In this document: one piece after another, positions 51,056-59,977 of the stretch | Position numbering within the stretch: position 1 is the first letter of the stretch | How the letters are laid out: every line of letters starts with the position of its first letter | Assembly (NCBI GenBank): GCA_009773515.1 | Contig: WSXX01000012.1 | Location: 146,554-210,553, forward strand | Length of the DNA stretch: 64,000 nt | From: Bacteroidota bacterium | GTDB lineage: Bacteria > Bacteroidota > Bacteroidia > Bacteroidales > Lentimicrobiaceae | Direction of reading: 5' to 3' | Made by a program: the position numbers and the translations under genes | The notes under the pieces: generated by a model | The model's input: only the letters and a program-made list of their open reading frames with translations | Database searches by the model: none | What the model was told of the DNA's origin: nothing

Positions 51056-51463
51056 TTAATCAGGATCTTCCGGACTAAGATCAGCGGCGCGTTGCAATGA
51101 GCCTATCAATGCGCCTATCATTTTGGTCATCTCCATTAACTGACCGCGCGATTCTTCAACTTCCTTATCAGTGAAATAGCCTAGCTTACCTGAAAGAGTT
51201 GTAAAGACAACGCACTCCCTTACGGCACTTTTTGCCATTTTAAGGTAATAGATAAACTGACTTTTATTTCTTGCAGATCCTTCAGATATGTTCAGTGCAA
51301 TTGCCTGTGCCGATAAACTATATCTGCTTCCTACTCCGGAAGGGTCATTTGGAAATAAATCGCTGTGTCTGATAAGCCATTCAATATAGTCAAGCGATTT
51401 ATGATATATTCTCAAATCTTCAAATCTAAAAAATGTAACTGCTTTTTCGAGTTCGGGATCCAT
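51056..51463 (-). CDS. four-helix bundle protein (23S rRNA intervening-sequence type)
   Basis: A 135-residue protein of the S23 family, first seen in insertions in 23S rRNA genes and later as stand-alone genes. It shows FEDLRIYHKSLDYIEWL, YSLSAQAIALNISEGSARN (the family signature ISEG) and LKMAKSAVRECVVFTTL, ending with an amphipathic helix. Function is unknown; pentameric assemblies that bind nucleic acid have been proposed. It sits between serA and DUF1015 on the same strand, an unusual place. No rRNA gene is in the window. Confidence 0.88.
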   Translation of the reverse strand: MDPELEKAVTFFRFEDLRIYHKSLDYIEWLIRHSDLFPNDPSGVGSRYSLSAQAIALNISEGSARNKSQFIYYLKMAKSAVRECVVFTTLSGKLGYFTDKEVEESRGQLMEMTKMIGALIGSLQRAADLSPEDPD

Positions 51464-51538
51464 AAACGTTGAGTGTGTGTGGGTGAATAATTGTGTGTGT
51501 GTGCGTTTACTTGTTATGCTGAATGAAAAATTATTTTG

Positions 51539-51573
51539 AAACAGGATATTTCAATGAGTGAAATATCCTGTTT
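51539..51573 (-). terminator. hairpin after the serA-like gene
   Basis: AAACAGGATATTTCA (51539-51553) pairs exactly with TGAAATATCCTGTTT (51559-51573) over a five-base loop. It lies just after the stop of the minus-strand dehydrogenase, followed on that strand by an A/T-rich tail. It separates serA from the four-helix gene, though incomplete termination is possible. Confidence 0.7.
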
Positions 51574-51583
51574 TATTTGCCTT

Positions 51584-52507
51584 TTACTTATTAACCTGAA
51601 AGGTTGTGATGCCTTTTTCCAGATAGTCAACAATTTGCTTAGCTGCTGCAATTCCTGCATTGATGTTTGCTTCAGATGTTTGAGCTCCCATCTTTTTTGG
51701 TGTAAAGAAGAATCTTCCGGTATATTTCTCCTGAATCTCAGTTTTACAATCAGGTTCTATATCGCTCAGATATTTAAAGTCAGTTCTTGCAGCAAATATT
51801 TGTAACAAACCATCTTCGTCAATTACTTCCTTTCTGGCGGTATTTACCAGTGTGGCTCCTTTGGGCATAAGATTAAGAAGTGAATTACCTATTGATTTCT
51901 TCGTTTGTGCATTTGCAGGTATATGAAGAGATACATATTGGCAGGTGGAATACAATTCCTCAACGCTCTGAAGCGGTTTAACACCATCTTTCTCAATTAT
52001 TTCAGCTTTTACATAAGGATCGAACGCATATACTTCCATCCCAAAGCCAAGGCCAATGGCAGCAACGTATCTGCCAACATTTCCATAAGCATGGATTCCT
52101 AAAGTTTTTCCACGTAATTCTGTTCCTGAGGTTCCGTTAAAGTTATTTCTTGCAGCATAAACCATCATGCCAAATGCAAGTTCTGCAACTGCATTTGAAT
52201 TCTGTCCAGGTGTGTTCATCGCTACCACTCCCTTTTCAGTTGCAGCGGCAAGATCAATATTGTCATAACCCGCTCCGGCTCTGACAATAATTTTCAGGCT
52301 TTTACCTGCTTCAATCACTTCACGGTCAGCGATATCGCTGCGAATAATTACAGCATCAACATCTGATACTGCATTGATAAAATCACTTTGCGAAGTGTAC
52401 TTCTCAAGCAATCGTAATTCATAACCGGCTTGCTCAATAATCAGCCGGATACCATCTACCGCAACCTTTGCAAATGGTTTGTCAGTAGCAACAAGAACTT
52501 TCTTCAT
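51584..52507 (-). CDS. serA: D-3-phosphoglycerate dehydrogenase (Lys-type short form)
   Basis: Catalyses the first step of serine synthesis, 3-phosphoglycerate to phosphohydroxypyruvate with NAD. At 307 residues it lacks the C-terminal ACT domain (type III short form). Substrate- and NAD-binding signs are RAGAGYDNID (76-85), GIHAYGNVGR (137-146), NTARKEVIDEDG with Arg225 and IEPD with Glu251. The usual catalytic His of TPHIGA is replaced: the sequence reads TPKKMGA, so Lys271 or Lys272 takes its place, as in the Entamoeba and Bacteroidota form of the enzyme. Its stop is followed by a hairpin, then S23 and DUF1015 genes. serC is not in the window. Confidence 0.9.
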   Translation of the reverse strand: MKKVLVATDKPFAKVAVDGIRLIIEQAGYELRLLEKYTSQSDFINAVSDVDAVIIRSDIADREVIEAGKSLKIIVRAGAGYDNIDLAAATEKGVVAMNTPGQNSNAVAELAFGMMVYAARNNFNGTSGTELRGKTLGIHAYGNVGRYVAAIGLGFGMEVYAFDPYVKAEIIEKDGVKPLQSVEELYSTCQYVSLHIPANAQTKKSIGNSLLNLMPKGATLVNTARKEVIDEDGLLQIFAARTDFKYLSDIEPDCKTEIQEKYTGRFFFTPKKMGAQTSEANINAGIAAAKQIVDYLEKGITTFQVNK

Positions 52508-52651
52508 AGTAAGGTAGTTTTAAAATAGGTTATAAAAGTAAACAGGTTTATAATGCAAACCAAATTTTTACAAAAAAATATGTTCGATTCCGGCCAAAAA
52601 AAAATATTTTGTCCGTATGCGGACAGTTGACAGTAAAAAATCTATCAATTT

Positions 52652-53287
52652 CTATTGCTTCCGGTAATTTTTAAGCAAAGGAATATGGTTTTCTTTTATT
52701 GGACTGAGATTCAATCCTGCTTTTACTATAATTGAGCAATTAAGTTCAAAAAAAACAGCCCTTTCCAAAACTTCATTATAGTTACGCCCTATGGCTACCT
52801 GTCCATGATTTGAGAGTTGGATTACATTGCTGTGAAGACTATGCTGAGCAACGGCTTCAGCCAGTTCAGCAGAGCCCGGCATTAAAAAGGGAACGTGCGC
52901 AACACTTCCGATATAAAGAGGAATCTCAATAATGGCATTGTAATCCGGCATTTTTTCAATACAGGCCAGTGTGGTTGCATTGGGGCTCTGAAAATGAAGG
53001 ATCACATTTATATCAGGCCTTTGTTTGTATACGGCAGCATGAAGTTTCCATTCTCCGGAAGGTTGTTTATCATTGGCACTTGCACCTGACTCCAATTCCA
53101 CCACAGAAACATTTTCACTTGTCATGTTTTCAAGCCAGCAACCGGTTTGTGATATAAGAATGTAATTTTTGTTTATCCTGAACGAAATATTCCCACTGCT
53201 GCAGTTTACCAGGCCTTTTCTGGCAACCTCTCTGCCTATCAATACAAATTCTTCAATAGATTTTTCAGAAACATTTACTTTTTCCAT
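52652..53287 (-). CDS. class II aldolase/adducin-family protein
   Basis: A 211-residue member of the FucA/AraD family, zinc-dependent aldolases or epimerases of sugar phosphates. Seen: LVNCSSGNISFR, SQTGC, PSGEWKLH with catalytic-type Glu79, ILHFQSPNAT with His98, and LSNHGQVAIG with His161. The second zinc His of the usual HxH pair is Gln100, so metal binding and activity are in doubt. It stands alone between a serA-like gene and an outer-membrane protein gene; no fucose or rhamnose genes are near. Substrate unknown. Confidence 0.85.
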   Translation of the reverse strand: MEKVNVSEKSIEEFVLIGREVARKGLVNCSSGNISFRINKNYILISQTGCWLENMTSENVSVVELESGASANDKQPSGEWKLHAAVYKQRPDINVILHFQSPNATTLACIEKMPDYNAIIEIPLYIGSVAHVPFLMPGSAELAEAVAQHSLHSNVIQLSNHGQVAIGRNYNEVLERAVFFELNCSIIVKAGLNLSPIKENHIPLLKNYRKQ

Positions 53288-53507
53288 TGGATCTTAAGGT
53301 TTTACTACTCCGATAATCATTTTTTGAGCAACATCAAAGATATTAAAAAGTGGCCTGAAATTATGATTATTTCTCACTGATCTTTGGCATATATTGCAGC
53401 AGGTTTTGAAAAATTAATACTGAAATATTCAAATTCAGCATTTTCCTTATAATCATTAATGCAATTGTTTTGTTTATTGTATAATTTTGAAAAAAATATG
53501 ATTCGTT

Positions 53508-54236
53508 ATGAAAAAACTGACCCTGATTTTTATCTTTTTGATTTCCCTGAGTTCAATAAATGCCCAAACCTGGTTCGACATCGGGTTAAAAGGAGGTATT
53601 GGAACTTCATTCTGGTATAACAAACAAATATTTGACGACCAGAAGATTGTTCATCAATGGCAACCCGGATATACTGTTGGAGGTAAGATCGGGTTCAACT
53701 TTATTCAGGAACACCAGATCACTTTTGATGTGTTGAAATCATCATTCAGCCAGAACTTTACCTACAAACCTGAAGGTTGGTCAAGTACCTCTGATGCTGT
53801 TCGAGAATTTACCATCGGTGGTTTGGATATGTTGCTCATGTACAGAGCCAACCGCAACGGCACCTATTTTGAAGTTGGTCCTCAGTGGTCTAAGTACTCA
53901 GAAGTTAAGTATGCTGATAATGGTGGTGACTTTATTTCACCACTTGAGCCATCACAACTGATCAGCAAAAGCAATTTTGGCCTGGCCATGGGATTCGGAG
54001 GCTATATTTTTGGTACAGATAATTTTGGTGTTTCAACCGGCGTAAGGTTCAATTACATGTTTAATGATATTGCCTCTGCCGAAGGTCGTGATGCCAATTT
54101 CCCGATTTTTATCCCCAATGAAAAAACAAATCCCACCAATAACCTGGGTGTTATTTTTATGATTGAGATTAATTATGATTTCGGTTACCTGGTAAGTCCC
54201 ACATGCGGAACCAGAGGAAAACTTTTTGTGCTCTGA
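53508..54236 (+). CDS. outer-membrane beta-barrel protein
   Basis: A 242-residue exported protein with signal peptide MKKLTLIFIFLISLSSINAQ. The mature part has alternating strands such as FDIGLKGGIGTSFWYNK, PGYTVGGKIGFNF, GGLDMLLMYRANRNGTYFEV, GLAMGFGGYIFGTDNFGVST and GVRFNYMFND, typical of eight-to-ten-strand small outer-membrane barrels (OmpA/PorT-like). It ends in a short loop (GTRGKLFVL) rather than a Phe. TAATTTTG (53482-53489) is a probable -7 box. Role unknown. It ends in a strong terminator. Confidence 0.78.
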   Translation: MKKLTLIFIFLISLSSINAQTWFDIGLKGGIGTSFWYNKQIFDDQKIVHQWQPGYTVGGKIGFNFIQEHQITFDVLKSSFSQNFTYKPEGWSSTSDAVREFTIGGLDMLLMYRANRNGTYFEVGPQWSKYSEVKYADNGGDFISPLEPSQLISKSNFGLAMGFGGYIFGTDNFGVSTGVRFNYMFNDIASAEGRDANFPIFIPNEKTNPTNNLGVIFMIEINYDFGYLVSPTCGTRGKLFVL

Positions 54237-54258
54237 TAAACAAAAAGTTATAAAATTT

Positions 54259-54296
54259 AAATCCCGCCGGAGTTGTCTCAGGGCGGGATTTTTTTT
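54259..54296 (+). terminator. rho-independent terminator after the barrel gene
   Basis: AAATCCCGCC (54259-54268) pairs with GGCGGGATTT (54282-54291), followed by T to 54296. Confidence 0.88.
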
Positions 54297-54340
54297 GAAA
54301 TCTTTCAAGTATGGGCAGATGATCTTTTCGTGATCCGGAT

Positions 54341-55216
54341 CTACTTAAACTCCAGTACTGAAATAACCGGCAGGTGATCAGAGAAATAGGGGATATTCTG
54401 TCGAAAATCGAGGATGTGGTTACTTATTACGTTAAAGTCCCAGGTTGCAAAAATGTAATCTATCAATTGAGTAGGGACAAACTCAGGGTCAAACCCCACG
54501 AATGTAAATTCAGGTCCTTTTATTTCAGCTCCGGCCCTTACTCTTGTATCAGACAGAACCACTTCATTTTCAGGATAAGTCAGTATTCTGTAAACCCTGT
54601 GTTTATCTGTAACATTCAGATCTCCGGTGAGCACTACCGGTAATTTTCCGGCAATACTTCCTGTTTTTTTTATGATAAGTATAGCGCTTTCAATGCGGGC
54701 AGTATCACCCATATGATCGAAATGGGTATTAAACATAACAAAATGTTTTCCGCTTGATTTTTCACGAAACTCAGCCCAGGTAACAACCCTGTTGCAGGCA
54801 GCATCCCAGCCGCGGCTTCCGGCAATATCAGGTGTTTCAGAAAGCCAGAATGTGCCGCTACGAATCGCTTTTACATGCTTTTTTTTATAGAAAATGGCGC
54901 TATACTCGCCTGATCTCTTTCCATCGTCGCGGCCAACACCAACATAACGGTAAGCTTTTAATTGTTTGCGCATATCCTTCATCTGGTTGTGAAGTGCCTC
55001 CTGAACACCCACAACGTCTGGCGATTGTCTCACAATTTCTTCGCAAAGAGAATCTTTTCTGAATTTCCATTGACTGTCTCCATCGTTTGGAGTATCAAGC
55101 CGGATGTTCCATGACATTACTTTGATCTTTGTAATTTCCTGCGCCAACAGGTCGGATGTTGCCACACAAAGAATCAGGAACAAGGTCCAGAATTTTAATT
55201 TTCCGATATTTTTCAT
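54341..55216 (-). CDS. exported endonuclease/exonuclease/phosphatase family protein
   Basis: A 291-residue protein with signal peptide (to about LLAQ, residue 25). It has the metal-dependent EEP fold: KVMSWNIRLDTPNDGD (Asn), VVGVQEAL (Glu), FNTHFDHMG (His), LTGDLNVTD (Asp/Asn pair) and FSDHLPVIS (Asp/His at the end). Family members include DNase I, sphingomyelinase and sugar-phosphate phosphatases, so it may cleave a nucleic acid or a phosphodiester in the periplasm or outside. It is convergent with the barrel gene and stands alone. Confidence 0.9.
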   Translation of the reverse strand: MKNIGKLKFWTLFLILCVATSDLLAQEITKIKVMSWNIRLDTPNDGDSQWKFRKDSLCEEIVRQSPDVVGVQEALHNQMKDMRKQLKAYRYVGVGRDDGKRSGEYSAIFYKKKHVKAIRSGTFWLSETPDIAGSRGWDAACNRVVTWAEFREKSSGKHFVMFNTHFDHMGDTARIESAILIIKKTGSIAGKLPVVLTGDLNVTDKHRVYRILTYPENEVVLSDTRVRAGAEIKGPEFTFVGFDPEFVPTQLIDYIFATWDFNVISNHILDFRQNIPYFSDHLPVISVLEFK

Positions 55217-55441
55217 CGTTTAATTTCAATATGAATTTCAAGAACGAAATTACACAAAATCTCTCGTAACTCACATCGCATGATTCAAACAGATGATTTC
55301 TAAACTAAAAACTCTAACCTGACTTGCAACGAGTCATCGATATTCTTGGGGATTTAAGGTCAAAAAATAAGTGCAGTCCGTCTATTTTCCTTTAATCTTC
55401 ATTAATTATCATATTTTTGTCACTCCAAAATAAATCAAGCT

Positions 55442-56026
55442 ATGATAAAACGATTCCTTTTTGCCATTATACCTGCAATGTTTTTATTGGCCTGTAATCA
55501 GACAGGTTCGGATAAATCATCAAATGACTATTCCTCACTTTCAGCTGATGAGCAGGCTTTTATGAATACTCTGAAAAGCCTTTGCGGAAAATCGTTCATC
55601 GGCGCCGAAAATTACATCAAAGAAGGTCGTGAAAGCTGGGCACATAAAAAATTTGTGATGCATGTCACCAAATGCGACAGCAACCGTATTCACATTCCGT
55701 TTCATTTAGATGAGGATCATTCCCGTACCTGGATGTTTATGGTTGATGAAAAAGGATTGCGATTCCGTCATGATCATCGCCACGAAGATGGCACACCTGA
55801 AGATCTGACCCTTTACGGAGGATATGCTGATGGAACCGGCAATGCGTTTGTTCAGCATTTTCCGGCCGACGATTTTACAATGGAAATGCTGGCCGATTCC
55901 AACAGCCGCAAATGGAACATTATCCTTGCAGAAGATATGAGTTCATTTACGTATGAACTTGAATTTCAGGGAGAACTGGTGTTTTCAGCTAAATTTGATC
56001 TGACTAATCCTATTGATGCAAAATAA
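55442..56026 (+). CDS. hypothetical lipoprotein, 194 aa
   Basis: The signal peptide ends FLLACNQTG, with a clear lipidated Cys. The body has no known motif. A His/Asp-rich stretch (FRHDHRHEDGTPEDL, near 110-125) could bind metal, and the C-terminal part has EFQGELVFSAKFDLT as beta strands. TATTTTTG at 55412-55419 is a probable -7 box. Similar proteins occur in Bacteroidota as uncharacterised lipoproteins; function is not known. Monocistronic, convergent with cutC. Confidence 0.72.
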   Translation: MIKRFLFAIIPAMFLLACNQTGSDKSSNDYSSLSADEQAFMNTLKSLCGKSFIGAENYIKEGRESWAHKKFVMHVTKCDSNRIHIPFHLDEDHSRTWMFMVDEKGLRFRHDHRHEDGTPEDLTLYGGYADGTGNAFVQHFPADDFTMEMLADSNSRKWNIILAEDMSSFTYELEFQGELVFSAKFDLTNPIDAK

Positions 56027-56063
56027 ATGCGCAGATAATTCAGGTACCAGAAGTTCCTGATTT

Positions 56064-56819
56064 TTAAATCCTTATCTGTTTAGCCAGATTGCAGATACTT
56101 TCAACAGTTTCAGCATCAGTCTGAATAATTTCGAACTCATTGCTGTTTTTTCCTGCCATTGAAACGCCGGTTTTCAAAAATGACATTCTGCTTTTAAAGG
56201 ATCTGGTTGCCGAAAGGTGAAATTCAGTTGCTTTGGTTTTCTCAGCCAGATTGCTGAAGTTTGACAGATTTATACCACTTCCGGGCATTATGATGATACG
56301 TTGCCCGGCAATTTTAACCAACTCTGCCAGCAGGTCGGCACCCTCAATTGCATTGTTTGCCTGACCGGATGTTAAAATACGATGGCAACCGAGTTTGATA
56401 ATTTCTTCAAGAGCTTCAACCGGATTGCGCGTCATATCAAATGCCCGGTGAAAAGTAACCTGCATTGGTGAAGCCATTTCAATGAGATCTTTCATTCTGC
56501 ATGTATCAATAGTTCCATCGGTATTAAGCATGCCGGTAACGATTCCTTTTGCGCCGTTTCTTTTGGCAAAAAGAATATCTTTTTTCATCGCTTCATAATC
56601 AGCGCGGGAATAATGAAAATCGCCGGTTCGGGGTCTGATCAATATAAAGGCAGGTATATTAAGGTTGTCGCATACATATTCTATAATACCGGCAGAGGGA
56701 GTAATTCCTCCTTCGCTGAGGGCTGAACATAGCTCTATTCTGTCAGCACCTCCTTTGTTGGCTGCAATAGCTGATTCTATTGAACCAGCGCAGATTTCAA
56801 TTTTGATGTTATTGCTCAA
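56064..56819 (-). CDS. cutC: CutC family protein
   Basis: A 251-residue TIM-barrel-like protein named for copper tolerance in E. coli, although that role is disputed. Features: IEICAGSIESAIAANKGGAD (the family N-terminus), RIELCSALSEGGITPS, IRPRTGDFHYS, HRAFDMTRNP, ILTSGQANNA and IMPGSGINLSN. Length is normal. The start is TTG at 56819, with TAA in frame 15 bases upstream and no ATG before the conserved core. Monocistronic. Confidence 0.93.
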   Translation of the reverse strand: MSNNIKIEICAGSIESAIAANKGGADRIELCSALSEGGITPSAGIIEYVCDNLNIPAFILIRPRTGDFHYSRADYEAMKKDILFAKRNGAKGIVTGMLNTDGTIDTCRMKDLIEMASPMQVTFHRAFDMTRNPVEALEEIIKLGCHRILTSGQANNAIEGADLLAELVKIAGQRIIIMPGSGINLSNFSNLAEKTKATEFHLSATRSFKSRMSFLKTGVSMAGKNSNEFEIIQTDAETVESICNLAKQIRI

Positions 56820-57093
56820 AGCAGTTAATTTTTAAAATGTTATGATTTGTTAAGTTTTTCAGCAATTCTGACGCAATGGCTTACTTTTGCAAAGTCATGA
56901 GTAATCCAGGGCAGATATTAAAGGTATTGCTTGAATCCTTCTTGTTCAGAACAGGTACAAATATCAGCTTTTTTTCATCAAGAATATCCTGTGATCTTCA
57001 TACTGTTTTTTTTATTGAATTGTTTTGTGAATATTAGTAGCAACAGTTAACGTAAATTTTGGTAATATTGTCTTCTGTTTTAACATCTCAATA

Positions 57094-57900
57094 TTGAAAG
57101 GCAAAGTAGTGATAATCACCGGCGGATCGTCCGGAATAGGGTTGGCCATGGCTCATGAGTTTGGCCGCTTGGGTGCTTTTGTAGTTATTTCGGCCAGAAA
57201 TAAAGAGCGATTGGACATTGCACTTTCTGATTTGCAATGGCAGGGTTTTGATGTTATGGCTGTTAAAGCAGATGTTAGCATTGAGGCTGATTGTAAAAAT
57301 CTGATTGACAAAGCAGTAGAAGCCAAAGGAAGAATCGATATTCTGGTAAACAATGCCGGTGTTTCAATGCGGGCCGCCTTTAAAAATACCGACCTTGCCG
57401 TATTAAAAACCCTGATGGATATTAATTTCTGGGGAACAGTTTATTGTACCAAATATGCGCTGCCACACTTGCTCGAAACAAGAGGCTCGGTGGTAGGAAT
57501 AATTTCTATTGCCGGCTATATTGGTTTACCCGGACGGACTGGCTATTCAGCCTCGAAATTTGCAATAAGAGGTTTTCTTGAAACATTGCGCTGTGAGAAC
57601 CTTAGAACCGGACTTCATGTATTGGTTGCTGCGCCTGGTTTTACTACCAGCAATATCCGCAAAAGCGCACTGCAGGCAAATGGTTCACCACAAGGCGAAA
57701 CCCCAAGGGATGAAGCAAAAATGATGTCATCAGAAAAAGCTGCACAAAAAATTGTTTCTGCAATCTTAAAACGAAAGAATGAACTTGTCCTTACCTTTTT
57801 GGAAGGAAAATTTGCAGTAATGCTTAACCATTATTTCCCAAGCCTGGTTAATTATCTGGTTTTTAACCAAATGGCTAAGGAACCTGATTCACCGATTTAA
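57094..57900 (+). CDS. short-chain dehydrogenase/reductase
   Basis: A 268-residue SDR of the DltE/retinol-dehydrogenase-like type. The N-terminus MKGKVVIITGGSSGIG binds NAD(P); NNAG is near residue 87; SIAGY and YSASK give the catalytic Ser, Tyr and Lys. A hydrophobic C-terminus (MLNHYFPSLVNYLVF) could dock to the membrane. The start is TTG at 57094, immediately before the Rossmann core. Substrate not known. It is followed 41 bases later by an acidic hypothetical gene. Confidence 0.88.
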   Translation: MKGKVVIITGGSSGIGLAMAHEFGRLGAFVVISARNKERLDIALSDLQWQGFDVMAVKADVSIEADCKNLIDKAVEAKGRIDILVNNAGVSMRAAFKNTDLAVLKTLMDINFWGTVYCTKYALPHLLETRGSVVGIISIAGYIGLPGRTGYSASKFAIRGFLETLRCENLRTGLHVLVAAPGFTTSNIRKSALQANGSPQGETPRDEAKMMSSEKAAQKIVSAILKRKNELVLTFLEGKFAVMLNHYFPSLVNYLVFNQMAKEPDSPI

Positions 57901-57941
57901 TAATCAATCTTAACTTCACAAAAATCAAACAATCACAAAAA

Positions 57942-58427
57942 ATGAAAAAGCTTAACCTTGAAATTGGACTTCTTGACGGTCTTGACGATCTTAAGTTCGG
58001 CGATAGCCCCGAAACTGTTGAAAAGATGCTCGGCAAGCCGGTGGAAGTAGAAGATATTGGAGAAGAAGCCGATATTGACCTCGATACATACCTCTGGAAT
58101 TATGATTCACTGGGACTTACTGTGTTTTTCGAAGGTAAAAACAACCACGTACTTTCCTGTTTCGAAACCGACAATGAAGAAACAACGCTTTTCGGAAAGA
58201 AAATATTTCCGATGACAGAAGCCGAAATCGTTGCCCTGATGAAGGAGAACGGCCTGACTCAGATAGATTCAGAGGAAGAGGAGTGGGGCGAAAAACGTGT
58301 TTCTTTTGATGAAGCATTGATCGATTTTTATTTTCAGGACAGCAAACTCGTTACGGTTAACTGGGGCGTTTTTGTCAACGAAAATGGCGAAATCGAGGAG
58401 TTTGACGATATGGAGGATGATGAATAA
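57942..58427 (+). CDS. hypothetical acidic protein, 161 aa
   Basis: A strongly acidic soluble protein (many Glu/Asp, ending EFDDMEDDE). The N-terminal part LKFGDSPETVEKMLGKPVEV resembles the start of SMI1/KNR4- or SmpA-like small domains, where a phrase like GxSxxxVxxxLGxP is common, but no firm family call is possible. The core alternates strands and helices (TVFFEGKNNHVLSCFET; EIVALMKENGL). Cotranscribed with the SDR before it, and convergent with xerD, seven bases apart. Confidence 0.72.
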   Translation: MKKLNLEIGLLDGLDDLKFGDSPETVEKMLGKPVEVEDIGEEADIDLDTYLWNYDSLGLTVFFEGKNNHVLSCFETDNEETTLFGKKIFPMTEAEIVALMKENGLTQIDSEEEEWGEKRVSFDEALIDFYFQDSKLVTVNWGVFVNENGEIEEFDDMEDDE

Positions 58428-58433
58428 ATAGTT

Positions 58434-59342
58434 TTATTCCATCATTTGCCGGGGGTGGTACTTCAGGATGTTTTTCCTGAGGTACTCCCTGTCTAAATGT
58501 GTGTAAATTTCGGTTGTGGTGATTGATGCATGCCCCAGCATTTCCTGAACCGACCGCAGATCAGCCCCGTTTTCGACCAGATGTGTTGCAAAGCTATGCC
58601 TGAAAGTATGCGGACTGATTGATTTATTAATGCCGGCTTTTTCCGCCAGGGTTTTTACAATACTGAATATCATTGCACGGGTGAGTCCTTTTCCCCTGTT
58701 GTTCAGAAAAATCACATCTTCAGCTTCTTTTTTAACTTTTTGGTGAATCCTGATCATGGAAATGTACCGCTGCGCCTGAGCAATTGCACCGTTGCCAATC
58801 GGAACAAGGCGTTGTTTGTTACCTTTACCTGTTACTTTTATATAGTTTTCCGCGAAGTATAAATCTGATATTTTCAGATTAACCAGTTCAGAGACCCTGA
58901 GACCGCAACCATACAACATTTCAATCATTGCCTTATTCCGCTCACCGTTTGGCAAACTCAGGTCAATTGTCTTGATCATAGCATCAATTTCTCCCACGCT
59001 CAGCACATCAGGCAACTTGCGGCCGATTCTTGGCATTTCAAGCAGTTCAGTGGGATCTGACTTTATTTCATTCTCTATCAGCAGAAAATTATAAAAAGAG
59101 CGTATGCCCGAAATAATCCTTGATTGTGTGCTGGCCTCAAGACCAAGTTCTGCAATAACTCCGATAAATTGTTGAAGATCTGAAGTTTTTATGCTGCGAG
59201 GATCAGTCAGATTACCTTGATTACCAGCATAGTCCATTAGTTTGGCAACATCGCGGGTGTATGCCAGAATGGTATTTACGGGCAGCGACTTCTCAACCTG
59301 CAGGTAGGCTTTAAAACTTTTAAGATATATTTGCCAGTTCAT
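58434..59342 (-). CDS. xerD: tyrosine recombinase XerD
   Basis: Resolves chromosome dimers at dif with XerC, and cuts and joins DNA through a Tyr. The 302-residue protein has an N-terminal SAM-like domain (to about 105) and the catalytic set Arg149 (GCGLRVSEL), Lys173 (TGKGNKQR), His245 and Arg248 (HTFRHS), His271 (LGHAS) and Tyr280 (IYTHLD). All are intact. Start ATG at 59342. It is divergent from the rpmG operon and not linked to any integrative element here. Confidence 0.93.
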   Translation of the reverse strand: MNWQIYLKSFKAYLQVEKSLPVNTILAYTRDVAKLMDYAGNQGNLTDPRSIKTSDLQQFIGVIAELGLEASTQSRIISGIRSFYNFLLIENEIKSDPTELLEMPRIGRKLPDVLSVGEIDAMIKTIDLSLPNGERNKAMIEMLYGCGLRVSELVNLKISDLYFAENYIKVTGKGNKQRLVPIGNGAIAQAQRYISMIRIHQKVKKEAEDVIFLNNRGKGLTRAMIFSIVKTLAEKAGINKSISPHTFRHSFATHLVENGADLRSVQEMLGHASITTTEIYTHLDREYLRKNILKYHPRQMME

Positions 59343-59543
59343 TAAAGGGATGCTTATTTTACCCTGCCGTGAAAATTAAGCAGTTATTGTGATTCAATTA
59401 AACAAATGAAATTCATTTTTTCAACAAACCAATGTTTGTAAGTTGATAACTTTTTTAAATTACTGATATTTAGGCATTTAAGCTATCAGGATGATTTTGA
59501 AGCGTAAATTATATAAAAATGCTGATTTTTTTAATAGAATGGC

Positions 59544-59574
59544 TTTGGTTGATTGAAAAATAGTTGTATTTTTG
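59544..59574 (+). promoter_or_regulatory. promoter of the rpmG operon
   Basis: TTTG (59544-59547) and TATTTTTG (59567-59574) with a 19-base spacer form a perfect Bacteroidota sigma consensus. It begins 30 bases before the rpmG ATG, as expected for a strongly expressed ribosomal protein gene. Confidence 0.8.
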
Positions 59575-59602
59575 CAGTCCCAAATTTTAAAGGCTTACAA
59601 CA

Positions 59603-59791
59603 ATGGCTAAGAAGAGTAAAGAAGCAAGGATTCAGGTAATTCTGGAGTGCACCGAGCACAAAACCAGCGGAGTTCCCGGAACATCCAGGTACATTACCAC
59701 CAAAAATAAGAAAAACACTCCTGAAAGGCTTGAACTTAAAAAGTTTAACGCTACATTAAGGAAAGTTACTGTTCACAAAGAAATTAAATAA
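59603..59791 (+). CDS. rpmG: 50S ribosomal protein L33
   Basis: A 62-residue basic protein starting [20 protein letters not shown] and continuing to a conserved [17 protein letters not shown] and the HKEIK end. This is the L33 form of Bacteroidota. It is a component of the large ribosomal subunit near the E site. It begins the operon rpmG, DUF4295 and, after a terminator, ftsY-rimO. L28 (rpmB), which often precedes it in Bacteroidales, is absent here. Confidence 0.95.
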   Translation: MAKKSKEARIQVILECTEHKTSGVPGTSRYITTKNKKNTPERLELKKFNATLRKVTVHKEIK

Positions 59792-59799
59792 GATATACC

Positions 59800-59955
59800 A
59801 TGGCAAAGAAAGTAGTTGCTACCCTGAGACAAGCTTCAGGTAAAGATTTTGCAAAGGTTATCCGAATGGTTAAATCACCTAAAACCGGTGCTTATACTTT
59901 TAAGGAAACCATGATGACCAACGATGCAGTTAAAGATTTTCTGGCTAAACCATAA
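59800..59955 (+). CDS. DUF4295 small protein
   Basis: A 51-residue basic protein, MAKKVVATLRQASGKDFAKV through the conserved SPKTGAYTFKETMM and the end DAVKDFLAKP. This is a Bacteroidota-specific small protein always found right after rpmG, probably a ribosome-associated factor. It starts eight bases after the L33 stop. Confidence 0.9.
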   Translation: MAKKVVATLRQASGKDFAKVIRMVKSPKTGAYTFKETMMTNDAVKDFLAKP

Positions 59956-59977
59956 TTTTTAACCTTTCGAAATTAAG

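Noticed and set aside
58434..59342. Integrase of a mobile island
   Set aside because: Sequence and length match housekeeping XerD, and no attachment repeats, tRNA or mobile genes flank it.
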